A stretch of DNA of 43,457 nt from Chitinophaga pinensis (lineage in GTDB: Bacteria; Bacteroidota; Bacteroidia; Chitinophagales; Chitinophagaceae), in assembly GCA_945878115.1 (NCBI GenBank), contig CAMDVD010000030.1, positions 1 through 43,457 on the forward strand. The letters run 5' to 3'. The first letter of the stretch is position 1; every line of letters begins with the position of its first letter. The notes under the pieces are model-generated. The model saw nothing but the letters and a program-made list of their open reading frames with translations. It did not search any database and was not told the DNA's origin. A program made the position numbers and the translations under genes. Positions 1 through 9,196 of this stretch are shown piece by piece.

Positions 1-2
1 GT

Positions 3-131
3 AAACTTCATAAATCACTGGATGAAGTAAGCCAATTCATATCTAATGAAATCAAAACCCTTACCAAAGAAAGCATTAGAACTACTTGCGCATTTAGTTA
101 TATTTTTGCAGAACTAAATTGGACCATGTAA
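3..131 (+). CDS. C-terminal end of an unidentified protein (truncated by window edge)
   Basis: An open frame enters from the left edge and ends at a TAA at 129-131. It encodes 42 residues rich in Lys, Ser, Thr and Glu, with a likely helical stretch (SLDEVSQFISNEIKTL). No start lies inside the window and the piece is too short to assign to a family. A transposase or other DNA-binding protein tail is conceivable because of the repeat element that follows, but this is only a guess. It runs towards the minus-strand CotH gene, so the two are convergent. Confidence 0.4.
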   Translation, partial: KLHKSLDEVSQFISNEIKTLTKESIRTTCAFSYIFAELNWTM

Positions 132-150
132 TAAATATAATTAGTATTAT

Positions 151-250
151 CCTGTCTGAATCAGGATTGTCAGGATTTTAGAATTTGCAGGATTGATATG
201 TTTTCCCATCTTATAAATCCTATCATTTTGAAAATCCTGATTCAGACAAT
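151..250. repeat. Inverted repeat of the Bacteroidota 'CAGGATT' intergenic type
   Basis: Perfect 16-bp arms lie at 153-168 (TGTCTGAATCAGGATT) and 233-248 (its exact reverse complement). Between them are further copies of CAGGATT/AATCCTG spaced 10-17 bp apart. Elements of this look, with iterated 'caggatt' inside a 'ctgtctgaatcaggatt' frame, recur in many Bacteroidota intergenic regions. Here it sits between convergent genes, so it could fold in the 3' end of either transcript. The 64-bp spacer makes a simple intrinsic terminator unlikely. Confidence 0.7.
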
Positions 251-329
251 AATCGAATAAGCCTGTCTTAATTGTAAATATTTTTTTTTGAAATAGTGAA
301 CATCGTTTCGAAATTATATTTCATTCCAA

Positions 330-2660
330 TTATAGTGCTACTATTTTTCCATATTGCAAAATGCCGTTGTTCCCTGTTATTTTAAAAAAGAATATTCCCT
401 TTTGATTCAACTTTAAATCAAAATTTATTTTGCCAGATTTTAAATTTCTTTCATCGATTATTTCTCCTGCAATGGTATAAACGGAGAATTGTAGATTAGA
501 TTGGTTCTTAAGCTCTCCCTCAAAATGAAAAAGACCGTTAGATGAAGGATTAGGAAAATAACGAACGTAACTGTAATCATTCAGATTTTCTGTCGAGTTA
601 GGTGTAAGTACACAATGTCCTGGTATGTTGGCATCTAACCAAGTCAAACGTTTTTTTATCCATATTTTAAGTGTATCCATCTCGGCTGAATAGGTAGTTG
701 CAATGGCACCTGCTTCAGGCGCAGGTCCGCTGATGCCGAGTATTGGCCATTTTTGAAAATGCCTTGCTTGTGCATTTGGAATACGATTTTTCATACTATC
801 GATATAAGCAAAAATGGATATCGTATCTAAAATACTCTGCCTGTAATTTTCATAGGTACAGCGTAGTTCATTGTTGAAGGTACTGTCTTGTAACATACGA
901 ATATACCAACCTGTTGAATAATTATCTGTAGGGCAATCATTGACATGGTGTGCCCATCCCGAGCCGTCGAAGCTGTTTGTGGTAAGGCAATTGTCAATAT
1001 TTTTCCAAGACCAATCGAAGTCCCAAACAGGCCCAGCTTTTAACTTTCCTCCATTTGAAAATTTATCCTTATTAAAAAATACACTTTTTTTAAAACCATC
1101 ATTATTACGAGATAATTCATTTACCAAAAAATAATCAATGAATGATTTTACATCTAAATATTTTCTATAACCAATAGCGGTGTCGGCAAAACTTGCACTA
1201 TATAAAGCTGTTTCCATACTGTCGACATAAGAAGCAATATATGTTTTTTGAATAGAATGTATTGTTACAGGTTTTGGGTATTCATACAAAAAATGTACAT
1301 CAAATCCAGGATGATCTATTGGTGAATAATTGGATTGAAAACTATTGCTCGCATCCCAATAATTTTGTCCGAGAATATAACCACCCGTTAGGTTATCACC
1401 AATAGTATCTGCTGTGGTTAATTTGGCAATATTTACTCTGTTATTACCTTGTTTTATTTTTTCGCCAAACAAATAAATGCCTTGATAAGCGCTATCAACA
1501 AGCACTTCACATAAATGCGTTCGGGAACTATAATTTCCCATGTCCCCAAACAGTTTATACGCAAGTGTGTTTCTGATAAGGGAACGATCATTAAAATTGG
1601 AAAGTAACACCCAATCGTTTTCTGCTGGCATACCTAATATAGACACGTTGTTATTTGCGCCAGCTGTATCACGGGTTTCTAATCCAAAAGGATGTTGTGG
1701 ATAGCCCGCTGAAGTTGCACCCCGAATTTCAATCCCAATATTCCCATGGTACACATTGGCACTGTCGCTCACATGGGTAATGTTATTGAGTCCGTTATAT
1801 TTTATATCCATCATGGCATTTATTTTCGTGTTTTCAACTATTGTTTGCCCCAGTGTATTAATCATAACAATGGGTAGTTCAGAACTATCTAGTATTACGG
1901 TTCCTAAATCATGAACACATAGTTGAAAAGTACCCATTGAACTGCCATAACCCCACACTTGAATGTATAGAGTTTGTCCCGGGGTTAAGCCATATAACAT
2001 AAGGAAAGAATAATTGCCAACGCCGGCATCATCATCACATCCTAGTAGATGGAGATTCGTACACGAACTACCTGTCCAAACACCAAGTCCAGTATCATTG
2101 ATAGTGCCACTATCTGTAGCAAAACTTAAGTTGCCCGATGGTGGTACAATCATGGTAAACCAAACATCAGCACCTTGATAAGCGGCACAATTTGGATTTA
2201 AACCTGAGCCTTGAAAATTAGTATTATTTTGAAAAAGGCATTGTGTGGTGTCAATTGGAATGGCGGCACAAGGATTATTGCCAAGCATGGCTGGTACTGA
2301 ACAATTGCCTATTGAGGTGTCAACATATCCAGTTTGGGGCGTAGGTCCATCATGAAAAACAAGATTCCATGATGGATCATAAAGCTGGTATGAGTTTTCA
2401 TTTTCATAAGTACCAGGCGTATAATTCAGTTTCAAGGAATCGCCATTACAAACTTGAAACGAATCGATGCTTCCATAATTGCTCGCACTAAAAGTTCCAA
2501 TAGACAGATTATTAATAAAAACTTCAAGATGCCCACCACCGTTCCAGCCATCACCGTAACTGTCATGCATGGATAATTTGTAATTGCAACATTGTGCGGA
2601 TGCGGCAATACGGAATAAAAATAGAATTATAAATATTGGAAGTAGTTGTCTACATTTCAT
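330..2660 (-). CDS. T9SS-exported CotH-kinase-family protein
   Basis: The likely protein is 776 residues from the ATG at 2660, with a signal peptide (MKCRQLLPIFIILFLF, then AASAQ). A longer frame from a TTG at 2744 is rejected because the extra 28 residues precede the signal peptide and cross a -7-like TACATTTG at 2723-2730. Domains in order: a Cys-rich module with a 'DSYGDGWNGG' motif common in secreted Bacteroidota proteins; a PPC-like beta module (Cys pairs, 'GADVWFTM'); a CotH domain ('GIEIRGATS', 'ENDWVLLSNFNDRSLIRN', 'GPVWDFDWSW'); and a T9SS type A tail (YFPNPSSNGLF ... KGIFFFKI). CotH domains are atypical protein kinases first found on Bacillus spore coats. In secreted Bacteroidota proteins the substrate is unknown. 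It probably ends up in the outer membrane or medium. It is transcribed alone, downstream of the infB terminator. Confidence 0.85.
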   Translation of the reverse strand: MKCRQLLPIFIILFLFRIAASAQCCNYKLSMHDSYGDGWNGGGHLEVFINNLSIGTFSASNYGSIDSFQVCNGDSLKLNYTPGTYENENSYQLYDPSWNLVFHDGPTPQTGYVDTSIGNCSVPAMLGNNPCAAIPIDTTQCLFQNNTNFQGSGLNPNCAAYQGADVWFTMIVPPSGNLSFATDSGTINDTGLGVWTGSSCTNLHLLGCDDDAGVGNYSFLMLYGLTPGQTLYIQVWGYGSSMGTFQLCVHDLGTVILDSSELPIVMINTLGQTIVENTKINAMMDIKYNGLNNITHVSDSANVYHGNIGIEIRGATSAGYPQHPFGLETRDTAGANNNVSILGMPAENDWVLLSNFNDRSLIRNTLAYKLFGDMGNYSSRTHLCEVLVDSAYQGIYLFGEKIKQGNNRVNIAKLTTADTIGDNLTGGYILGQNYWDASNSFQSNYSPIDHPGFDVHFLYEYPKPVTIHSIQKTYIASYVDSMETALYSASFADTAIGYRKYLDVKSFIDYFLVNELSRNNDGFKKSVFFNKDKFSNGGKLKAGPVWDFDWSWKNIDNCLTTNSFDGSGWAHHVNDCPTDNYSTGWYIRMLQDSTFNNELRCTYENYRQSILDTISIFAYIDSMKNRIPNAQARHFQKWPILGISGPAPEAGAIATTYSAEMDTLKIWIKKRLTWLDANIPGHCVLTPNSTENLNDYSYVRYFPNPSSNGLFHFEGELKNQSNLQFSVYTIAGEIIDERNLKSGKINFDLKLNQKGIFFFKITGNNGILQYGKIVAL

Positions 2661-2722
2661 AAATTGGAAATCATTTTTAATTGGAATAGAATCAGAAGGT
2701 GCTAAGCTAAATGATGTGGAAA

Positions 2723-2730
2723 CAAATGTA
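2723..2730 (-). promoter_or_regulatory. -7-like element TACATTTG upstream of the CotH gene
   Basis: The minus strand reads TACATTTG, a full match to the Bacteroidota -7 consensus TAnnTTTG, about 62 nt upstream of the ATG at 2660. No good -33 TTTG lies at 19-20 nt spacing, so this is a partial match. Confidence 0.4.
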
Positions 2731-2831
2731 AGGTTTGCGGACAATATTTTTTATTCTATGTTTTTTCTACTCAATTTGTCAATTAATGAAATGAAATAGG
2801 ACTTTCTTTTTTTAGTGATGGTCTGAAGCAT

Positions 2832-2869
2832 AAAAAAACGCCGACAGTATTTCTACCATCGGCGTTTTT
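2832..2869 (-). terminator. Intrinsic terminator after infB
   Basis: The arms AAAAACGCCGA (2834-2844) and TCGGCGTTTTT (2859-2869) are perfectly complementary over 11 bp, with a 14-nt loop. Both sides carry A/T runs, so it can work in either direction. It begins about 20 nt after the infB stop codon on the minus strand and ends the rimP-nusA-infB operon. Confidence 0.85.
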
Positions 2870-2888
2870 GTTTTATTTTTTATTGGTA

Positions 2889-5753
2889 TTAAAGTGTTCT
2901 CTTTACTTCAATTTCTTCATAGCCTTCAATTATATCACCTTCTTTTAAGTCATTATAATTTTTAATGCCAACACCACATTCTTGTCCTACTAGTGCTTCT
3001 TTTACATCATCTTTGAAACGTTTTAAAGATGAGAGTTCGCCAGTAAATATTACGATACCATCACGTACGAGATTGATTTTTGTATCTCTTTTTATTTTTC
3101 CTTCTAATACAAAACATCCTGCAATTGCACCAACGCCAGTGATTCTAAAGACTTCTTTTACTTCAATATTACATACTGCTTTCTTCTCAATTTTTGGTTC
3201 TAATAAACCTTCCATCGCATTGCGGATTTCGTCGATTGCATCATAGATGATAGAGTAGTAGCGGATTTCAATGTTTTCATTTTCTGCCAAACGAGAGGCT
3301 TGCATGGAAGGTCGTACTTGGAATCCAAGTATGATCGCATCCGATGCTGTCGCTAATAGTACATCGGATTCAGTAATTTGACCTACTGCTTTATGTACTA
3401 CAGATACGGCTATTTCATCCGTAGATAGTTTTTGTAATGAATCACTTAATGCCTCAACAGATCCATCCACATCACCTTTAATAATTACATTCAATTGTTT
3501 GAAATTACCCAATGCCAAACGACGACCGATCTCATCCAACGTAATATGTTTCTTCGTACGCATACCTTGTTCACGCATGATTTGTGCACGATGATTTGCC
3601 ACTTCTTTTGCTTCATCTTCGTCTTCGTACACTTTGAATTTCTCACCAGATTGTGGCGCACCATTCAATCCTAATATCTGCACTGGCGTAGACGGTCCTG
3701 CAATTTTTTTCTTCTTACCTCTTTCATCACTCATTGCTTTTATACGACCAAATATGGAACCGGCAACGATCATGTCACCAATTTTTAATGTGCCACTTTG
3801 TACAAGAATGGTAGAAACGAATCCACGTCCTTTATCCAAGGATGCTTCCACAACAGTTCCATTTGCATAACGATTTGGATTAGCTTTTAAATCCAAAACT
3901 TCTGCTTCTAATAAAATCTTTTCTAATAAAATGTCAACGTTGAAGCCTGTCTTAGCGGAAATTTCTTGAGATTGAAATTTACCACCCCATTCTTCAACTA
4001 AAATATTCATAGCAGAAAGTTGTTCACGAAGTCTATCTGCATTGGCGCCATCTCGATCTATTTTATTAAATGCGAATATCATTGGTACACCTGCTGCTTG
4101 TGCATGACTGATTGCCTCTTTGGTTTGAGGCATTACTGCATCATCTGCTGCAATCACAATCACTGCAATATCCGTTACTTTAGCACCTCTAGCACGCATC
4201 GCGGTAAAGGCTTCATGACCTGGTGTATCTAAGAATGTAATTTGTTTGCCATTTTCAAGTGTAACTTCATATGCACCAATATGCTGCGTAATTCCTCCTG
4301 CTTCACCAGCTACAACGCTAGCACTTCTGATATAATCCAACAAGGATGTTTTACCATGATCAACATGTCCCATGATAGTAACAATTGGTGGACGAGATTC
4401 TAAATCTTCAGGCGCATCATCAACAATAATTTCTTGTTCGGCTTCTTGTTCTAAATTGATAAACTCAACTTCAAAACCAAATTCACTGGCTACGAGTTCT
4501 ATCACCTCTGCATCTAAACGTTGGTTGATAGAAACCATAATACCCAGGCTCATACATTTTCCAATAACCTCCGAAAAATTAACGTCCATTAAATTTGCCA
4601 ACTCACTAACAGAAATAAATTCGGTCAATTGAAGTTTGGAATTATCATCCATACCTTCTTTATGCGCTCTTTTTTCTGCCATGTCTTCGCGTTTTGAACG
4701 ACGATATTTGGCTTTATTACTTTTCCCTTTGGTACCAGAATTAAGTTTGGCAAGGGTTTGTTTTATTTTATCTTGAATCTCATTTTGATCTACTGGCTTG
4801 TCATCTTGACGTCTATTTCTATCCCCAGTGGATGGTCTATTGCCATCTCTTTTAAATGGTGGACGAGTATCCCCAGTTCTTGGTGTACTGCTTGTGTTTC
4901 CGCTTGGTCTATTTGTATTTGTTGAAGTAGAAGTTCCACCTTTATTCTCAATTGGAATACGTTTGCGTTTTCTTTTTTCAGCAGGTTTAGCATTTTTTTC
5001 TTGCGCAACAGGCAATTCAATTCGACCAATTATTTTTGGACCTTCTAATTTATCTCTCTTTAAAGTATGTAGTACAACTTCTTCAATTTCTGGAGGAGCT
5101 GGAGCAATCACTTCAACCTTCTCAATTGGTGTTTCAACAATTGTGGGTTCAACTATTGGTGCAACAATTTCTTCTTTTGGTTCTTCTTTTTTAGGAGGTG
5201 CTGATTTAGTTGGTTTTTTATCTAAATCAATCCGACCTAATATTTTCGGACCTTCTAATTCAGGCGCACTAATTTTAACTTTTTCCTTGACCGCTACTTT
5301 TTTAGGCGCTTTCTCAGGTTCAACATCTTCAACAATTTCTACTTCTTTTTCTTTTGCCTTTTTAGTCTTCGGTTTTTCTTCAACTTTTGCCTTAGGCTCC
5401 AAATCTATTTTACCTAATATCTTAGGTCCCTCCATATCTGGAGCAGCAATTTTAGTTATTTCAATTGGTTTTTCAACTGGTTTTACTTCAGCTGCTTCCA
5501 ATTTCTTTTGTTGAAGTTTCTTTTCTTCCGACAATCCTTTTGTCAGTACAACATTGTCGCTTTTTTTCTTTGCAGCCCTTTCTGCATCATATTCGGCAAT
5601 GAGGGAGGAATACATTTCCGGCGATAAAACAGGATCTGGTTTATTGTCTAGTGTAAATCCAGCTTTAGTTAAGAATTCAATGAGGGTATTTTTACCGACG
5701 TTAAACTCTTTGGATGCCTTCATGAGGCGAATGGTTGTGTTTGTTTCTGACAT
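2889..5753 (-). CDS. infB: Translation initiation factor IF-2
   Basis: A 954-residue GTPase that delivers initiator fMet-tRNA to the 30S subunit and promotes subunit joining. Visible parts are an N-terminal IF2_N helical domain ([18 protein letters not shown]), a long Lys/Glu/Pro-rich linker, a second IF2_N-like domain ([20 protein letters not shown]), and the G domain with G1 GHVDHGKT (about residue 460), DTPGHEAF (G3) and FNKIDRDGA (G4), followed by beta-barrel and C-terminal domains. The linker carries three copies of the motif EGPKI(L/I)G(K/R)I(D/E)L. The ATG at 5753 is clear. It lies 156 nt downstream of nusA on the same strand and is the last gene of the operon, before a strong terminator. 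Confidence 0.98.
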   Translation of the reverse strand: MSETNTTIRLMKASKEFNVGKNTLIEFLTKAGFTLDNKPDPVLSPEMYSSLIAEYDAERAAKKKSDNVVLTKGLSEEKKLQQKKLEAAEVKPVEKPIEITKIAAPDMEGPKILGKIDLEPKAKVEEKPKTKKAKEKEVEIVEDVEPEKAPKKVAVKEKVKISAPELEGPKILGRIDLDKKPTKSAPPKKEEPKEEIVAPIVEPTIVETPIEKVEVIAPAPPEIEEVVLHTLKRDKLEGPKIIGRIELPVAQEKNAKPAEKRKRKRIPIENKGGTSTSTNTNRPSGNTSSTPRTGDTRPPFKRDGNRPSTGDRNRRQDDKPVDQNEIQDKIKQTLAKLNSGTKGKSNKAKYRRSKREDMAEKRAHKEGMDDNSKLQLTEFISVSELANLMDVNFSEVIGKCMSLGIMVSINQRLDAEVIELVASEFGFEVEFINLEQEAEQEIIVDDAPEDLESRPPIVTIMGHVDHGKTSLLDYIRSASVVAGEAGGITQHIGAYEVTLENGKQITFLDTPGHEAFTAMRARGAKVTDIAVIVIAADDAVMPQTKEAISHAQAAGVPMIFAFNKIDRDGANADRLREQLSAMNILVEEWGGKFQSQEISAKTGFNVDILLEKILLEAEVLDLKANPNRYANGTVVEASLDKGRGFVSTILVQSGTLKIGDMIVAGSIFGRIKAMSDERGKKKKIAGPSTPVQILGLNGAPQSGEKFKVYEDEDEAKEVANHRAQIMREQGMRTKKHITLDEIGRRLALGNFKQLNVIIKGDVDGSVEALSDSLQKLSTDEIAVSVVHKAVGQITESDVLLATASDAIILGFQVRPSMQASRLAENENIEIRYYSIIYDAIDEIRNAMEGLLEPKIEKKAVCNIEVKEVFRITGVGAIAGCFVLEGKIKRDTKINLVRDGIVIFTGELSSLKRFKDDVKEALVGQECGVGIKNYNDLKEGDIIEGYEEIEVKRTL

Positions 5754-5909
5754 TTTTTTAATACTTATTGATTCTGTTTGCTTGTAGTCAAGGAATCAAT
5801 TTTTTAATTCTTTAATTTAATTTATTCGTTTTTCATGCCTTGTTATTTAGAGTTTCAGTGTTGCCTTTTTATGTTTTGCTAAAAGTAAAGATAAAAAAGG
5901 AGTTGTTCA

Positions 5910-7166
5910 CTATTTTGCTTTTTCTTCTTCGTCAAATTCACGTTGAAGAATTTCTTTAATGTCTTGAATGGTTTCTACTTCTAAATCTGTTCGACGGATT
6001 AATTCATCATCGGTTAGTGCTAATATGCTTCTAGCAGTATCACAACCAACTTTTTTCAACTCATCTATTACCCATGCATCAATTTCGTCTGTAAATTCAT
6101 CCAAATCGATATCGAATTCGCCTTCTTCTAAATCATCGCGGAATACATCGATATTGTATTCAGTTAATTCTTGTGCTAATTTAATATTGACACCTCTTTT
6201 GCCAATTGCCAATGACACTTGATCTGCCTTCATGAATACTTCTACATACTTTGTTTCTTCATTGATATTCATACTAGTAATTTTAGCAGGCGTCAATGAA
6301 CGTTGAATCAATAATTGTATGTTTTGGGTATAATTGATAATATCGATATTTTCATTTTTCAATTCACGTACGATACCATGAATACGACTACCTTTCATTC
6401 CTACACAGGCGCCCACTGGATCTATACGGTCATCATAACTTTCTACAGCTACTTTGGCGCGCTCACCTGGTTCACGAACTATTTTTTTAATACTAATTAG
6501 ACCATCAAATATTTCAGGTACTTCTATTTCCAAAAGTTTCGCTAAGAAACTAGGATGTGTACGTGATAAGATAATGGTAGCGCCGTTATTACGTAATTCA
6601 ACTTTCTTCACCACTGCACGAACGCTTTCTCCTTTTTTGAAATAATCGGTAGAAATTTGCTCTGATTTTGGTAATATCAATTCATTGCCTTCATCATCTA
6701 AAAGCATGATTTCTTTTTTCCAAACTTGATATACTTCGCCATTAATAATTTCACCTTCACGTTCTTTATATTTCTCCATCAAGATATTCTTTTTCAAATC
6801 GCTAATACGAGATGCCAATGTTTGTTTGGCAGCCAATATTGCTCTTCTACCGAAGCTATCCATTTTTACTTCTTCATAAACTTCGTCGCCTTCTTCATAA
6901 CTCTCATCTAATTTTTTAGCCTCTGTTAATTCAATTTGCGTATCGTCATTCATGATGTCCGCATCTGCCACAACTTCACGTCGTTGGAATATTTCTAAGT
7001 CACCCGTTTGGTCATTTACGATTACGTCAAAATTTTCATCGCTATAGTATTTTTTGCGGATGAGCGTTTTAAATACATCTTCAATTACCTTGATTAGGGT
7101 CGGGCGGTCAATATTCTCGGCGTCTTTAAATTCCGAGAAAGAGTCGATTAAATTAATACTAGCCAT
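5910..7166 (-). CDS. nusA: Transcription termination/antitermination factor NusA
   Basis: A 418-residue RNA polymerase-binding factor. It has an N-terminal domain (SFSEFKDAENIDRPTLIKVI), an S1 domain around residues 130-200 (GEIINGEVYQVWKKEIMLL), and tandem KH domains with GxxG-type loops (GMKGSRIHGIVREL; AIGKRGVNIKLAQELT). After a very acidic linker there is a short C-terminal helix-hairpin-helix-like segment (AWVIDELKKVGCDTARSIL). It lacks the two acidic repeats of the longer E. coli protein, as is usual in this phylum. The start is ATG at 7166, 47 nt after rimP. NusA slows polymerase at hairpins, so a hairpin in front of its own operon (7710-7733) is a natural site for feedback. Confidence 0.97.
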   Translation of the reverse strand: MASINLIDSFSEFKDAENIDRPTLIKVIEDVFKTLIRKKYYSDENFDVIVNDQTGDLEIFQRREVVADADIMNDDTQIELTEAKKLDESYEEGDEVYEEVKMDSFGRRAILAAKQTLASRISDLKKNILMEKYKEREGEIINGEVYQVWKKEIMLLDDEGNELILPKSEQISTDYFKKGESVRAVVKKVELRNNGATIILSRTHPSFLAKLLEIEVPEIFDGLISIKKIVREPGERAKVAVESYDDRIDPVGACVGMKGSRIHGIVRELKNENIDIINYTQNIQLLIQRSLTPAKITSMNINEETKYVEVFMKADQVSLAIGKRGVNIKLAQELTEYNIDVFRDDLEEGEFDIDLDEFTDEIDAWVIDELKKVGCDTARSILALTDDELIRRTDLEVETIQDIKEILQREFDEEEKAK

Positions 7167-7213
7167 TAGAATGTGTTTTTAGTGTTTGTATCATATGTAT
7201 TGTTTTTATTCTT

Positions 7214-7690
7214 TTAAAATTCTATGCAGACAGTTGCACTTTTTATGCTGGATAATGGAATATCCAATATTTCAACTTCTGGTATTATTTTCTTGCTTCT
7301 GCTTTTAATTTGTTTTTTTTCAATTTGAATGGTGTCTTCTTCTACTGTAATTAATTTCCCTGTGATGCCCATAGCCGCTTCATCTGTTAGTATTATCTCT
7401 AATGTGCGTCCTATGTTTTTTTTGTATTGTCGAAATAATTTCAAGGGCGAATCCACTCCAGGGCTTGACACCTCTAGCGATACATCACCATCGGGATATA
7501 GTTCGGCTTCTTCTACTTTCTTACGAAGATTTCGATTGATACGCATACATTTTTCTAAAGTGAATTGGGTATCGCTATCAATATAAATCTTATAATTATT
7601 GGTAGGTTTTATTTTAAAGTCTACCAAAAAGCAGTCAGTACCTTCTAATGCCTCGTCAATGAAAATTGCTATTTGTTCTTGTGCTGTCAT
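7214..7690 (-). CDS. rimP: Ribosome maturation factor RimP
   Basis: A 158-residue protein for late 30S subunit assembly, with the family pattern 'LVDFKIKPTNNYKIYID', 'CMRINRNLRKKVEE', 'DVSLEVSSPGVDSPLK' and a C-terminal SH3-like strand set. The ATG at 7690 is preferred. An in-frame GTG at 7738 would add 16 residues lacking family character that are encoded by the upstream hairpin, and 158 residues is the normal family length. It is first in the conserved rimP-nusA-infB order, 47 nt ahead of nusA. The region directly upstream carries a perfect hairpin with a U-run. Confidence 0.93.
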   Translation of the reverse strand: MTAQEQIAIFIDEALEGTDCFLVDFKIKPTNNYKIYIDSDTQFTLEKCMRINRNLRKKVEEAELYPDGDVSLEVSSPGVDSPLKLFRQYKKNIGRTLEIILTDEAAMGITGKLITVEEDTIQIEKKQIKSRSKKIIPEVEILDIPLSSIKSATVCIEF

Positions 7691-7700
7691 GGTTATGTAG

Positions 7701-7733
7701 AAAAAAGAAGAAGGGAACTTTTCAGTTCCCTTC
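7701..7733 (-). promoter_or_regulatory. Terminator-like leader hairpin in front of rimP
   Basis: On the minus strand the arms GAAGGGAACT and AGTTCCCTTC (plus-strand 7724-7733 and 7710-7719) form a perfect 10-bp stem. The loop is GAAA, a GNRA tetraloop. It is followed at once by a run of T residues (TTCTTTTTTC), 19 nt before the rimP ATG. The shape is that of an intrinsic terminator or attenuator. A 5' mRNA-stabilising hairpin is the alternative, since the likely transcription start is only about 10 nt upstream. Confidence 0.65.
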
Positions 7734-7748
7734 ACCACAATTCTGAGA

Positions 7749-7756
7749 CAAATGTA
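7749..7756 (-). promoter_or_regulatory. -7 element TACATTTG of the rimP-nusA-infB operon
   Basis: The minus strand reads TACATTTG, a full match to TAnnTTTG, 16 nt upstream of the rimP leader hairpin. The -33 region is only a T-run, so the match is partial. Confidence 0.5.
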
Positions 7757-8079
7757 GGGTAATAATTTATTAAAAAAAATTAAAAATCTATATTGATTCT
7801 AATTCTAAAGGCAATTGAATGCTAATATAGGTGCAGTAACACAATAAATGGCTATAGAAGATGCATTGCAGGGAAACTCTCGTAACCGAAACTTTCAGTT
7901 ATAATAACACAAAAATAATAGGTAGATTTGAGAATCCAGCAAATAGAATTAAAATGTAGAATCTCATTTCCTTCTCTCCTTTTATTTATTTCAACAAACA
8001 CAATTTCATCATAATAAGTTCTTGAATAAGCTCTCGTATTTTTATATTATTTGATTAGTTTTGTCGCTTCAATTTTACT
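7757..8079. other. Divergent intergenic region between rimP and rmlB
   Basis: This AT-rich stretch separates the minus-strand rimP operon from the plus-strand sugar operon. Apart from candidate -7 elements at either end (7749-7756 minus, 8056-8063 plus), I see no gene, RNA or clear repeat. Confidence 0.5.
8056..8063 (+). promoter_or_regulatory. -7-like element TAGTTTTG ahead of rmlB
   Basis: TAGTTTTG fits TAnnTTTG and lies 16 nt before the rmlB ATG. No convincing TTTG is found 19-20 nt upstream, so this is a weak call. Confidence 0.35.
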
Positions 8080-9132
8080 ATGACAAAGAATATTTTAATA
8101 ACCGGTGGAGCAGGATTTATTGGATCGCATGTGGTACGTCGATTCCTTACCCAATATCCGCAATACAATATCATAAACCTAGATGCCTTAACGTATGCTG
8201 GTAATTTAGAGAACCTAAAAGATGTTGACCATTTACCTAATTACACTTTTGTGAAAGGGGATATTTGCGACAGAGAATTGGTTGAAAAAATAATGAATAA
8301 GCACGATATTAATACCATCATTCATTTAGCAGCCGAGTCGCATGTAGATCGCTCTATTACTGATCCATTGGCTTTTGTAAATACGAATGTTATGGGCACT
8401 GCCAATTTATTAATAGGGGCTAAAAAATATTGGCAAAATGATTATAGCAATAAGCTTTTCTATCATGTGTCTACCGATGAAGTATATGGTAGTCTTGGTG
8501 AAACAGGGTTCTTTTATGAAGATACAGCCTACGATCCACGAAGCCCTTACTCTGCAAGTAAAGCAGCAAGCGATCATTTGGTGATGGCATTCTATCATAC
8601 CTACCACATGCCAGTGATGATTAGTAATTGTTCTAATAATTATGGACCTAATCATTTTCCAGAAAAATTAATTCCTTTGTCCATCCATAATATTTTGCAA
8701 AAGAAGGCTTTGCCAATTTATGGTAAAGGTGAAAATGTAAGAGATTGGCTATATGTAATAGATCATGCCTTGGCGATTGATACCATCATTCATAATGGAA
8801 AATTAGGTGAAACCTATAACATTGGTGGTCATAATGAATGGACAAATATTGATTTAATCAGATTGCTATGCACTTTAATGGATCAAAAATTAGGTAATGA
8901 ACCAGGTACTTCAGAACAATTGATTACCTATGTGAAAGATCGTGCTGGTCACGATTTGCGATACGCCATTGATGCCAGCAAATTGAAAAATGAATTGGAT
9001 TGGATGCCATCTGTTACTTTCGAAGAAGGACTTAGTAAAACGATAGATTGGTATTTAGAAAATCAAGATTGGTTAGAACAAGTTACCAGTGGCGATTATG
9101 CAAATTATTACAAGAAACAATACGGGAGTTAA
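8080..9132 (+). CDS. rmlB: dTDP-glucose 4,6-dehydratase
   Basis: A 350-residue short-chain dehydrogenase-type enzyme that converts dTDP-glucose to dTDP-4-keto-6-deoxyglucose in the cytoplasm. The sequence shows the NAD-binding GGAGFIGSH (residues 9-17), the STDE motif at 131-134 followed by VYG, the YxxxK pair Tyr157/Lys161, and 'SNNYGPNHFPEKLIP', all typical of RmlB/RffG. It is the first gene of a closely spaced sugar cluster, 64 nt before rmlA. Because no RmlC or RmlD lies nearby, the 4-keto product probably feeds the VioA-like aminotransferase at 13010 rather than rhamnose synthesis. Confidence 0.96.
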   Translation: MTKNILITGGAGFIGSHVVRRFLTQYPQYNIINLDALTYAGNLENLKDVDHLPNYTFVKGDICDRELVEKIMNKHDINTIIHLAAESHVDRSITDPLAFVNTNVMGTANLLIGAKKYWQNDYSNKLFYHVSTDEVYGSLGETGFFYEDTAYDPRSPYSASKAASDHLVMAFYHTYHMPVMISNCSNNYGPNHFPEKLIPLSIHNILQKKALPIYGKGENVRDWLYVIDHALAIDTIIHNGKLGETYNIGGHNEWTNIDLIRLLCTLMDQKLGNEPGTSEQLITYVKDRAGHDLRYAIDASKLKNELDWMPSVTFEEGLSKTIDWYLENQDWLEQVTSGDYANYYKKQYGS

Positions 9133-9196
9133 TATTAAATTCTACATGCTGAATTATCCATATACAATTATCCAATAACAATTTACAATTAAAAAA

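Noticed and set aside
2661-2744. Extended start for the CotH gene at a TTG
   Set aside because: The extra residues precede a clean signal peptide and cover a TACATTTG promoter-like element. The ATG at 2660 fits better.
4828-5514. 228-codon plus-strand open frame
   Set aside because: It lies wholly inside infB on the opposite strand. Its Ser/Phe/Gly-rich product is the complement of the Lys/Glu/Pro linker and matches no family.
5767-5800. 8-bp inverted repeat (ATTGATTC/GAATCAAT) upstream of infB, first read as a terminator between nusA and infB
   Set aside because: The T-run is on the wrong side for minus-strand transcription, and the 18-nt loop makes it weak. It is at most a minor leader fold.
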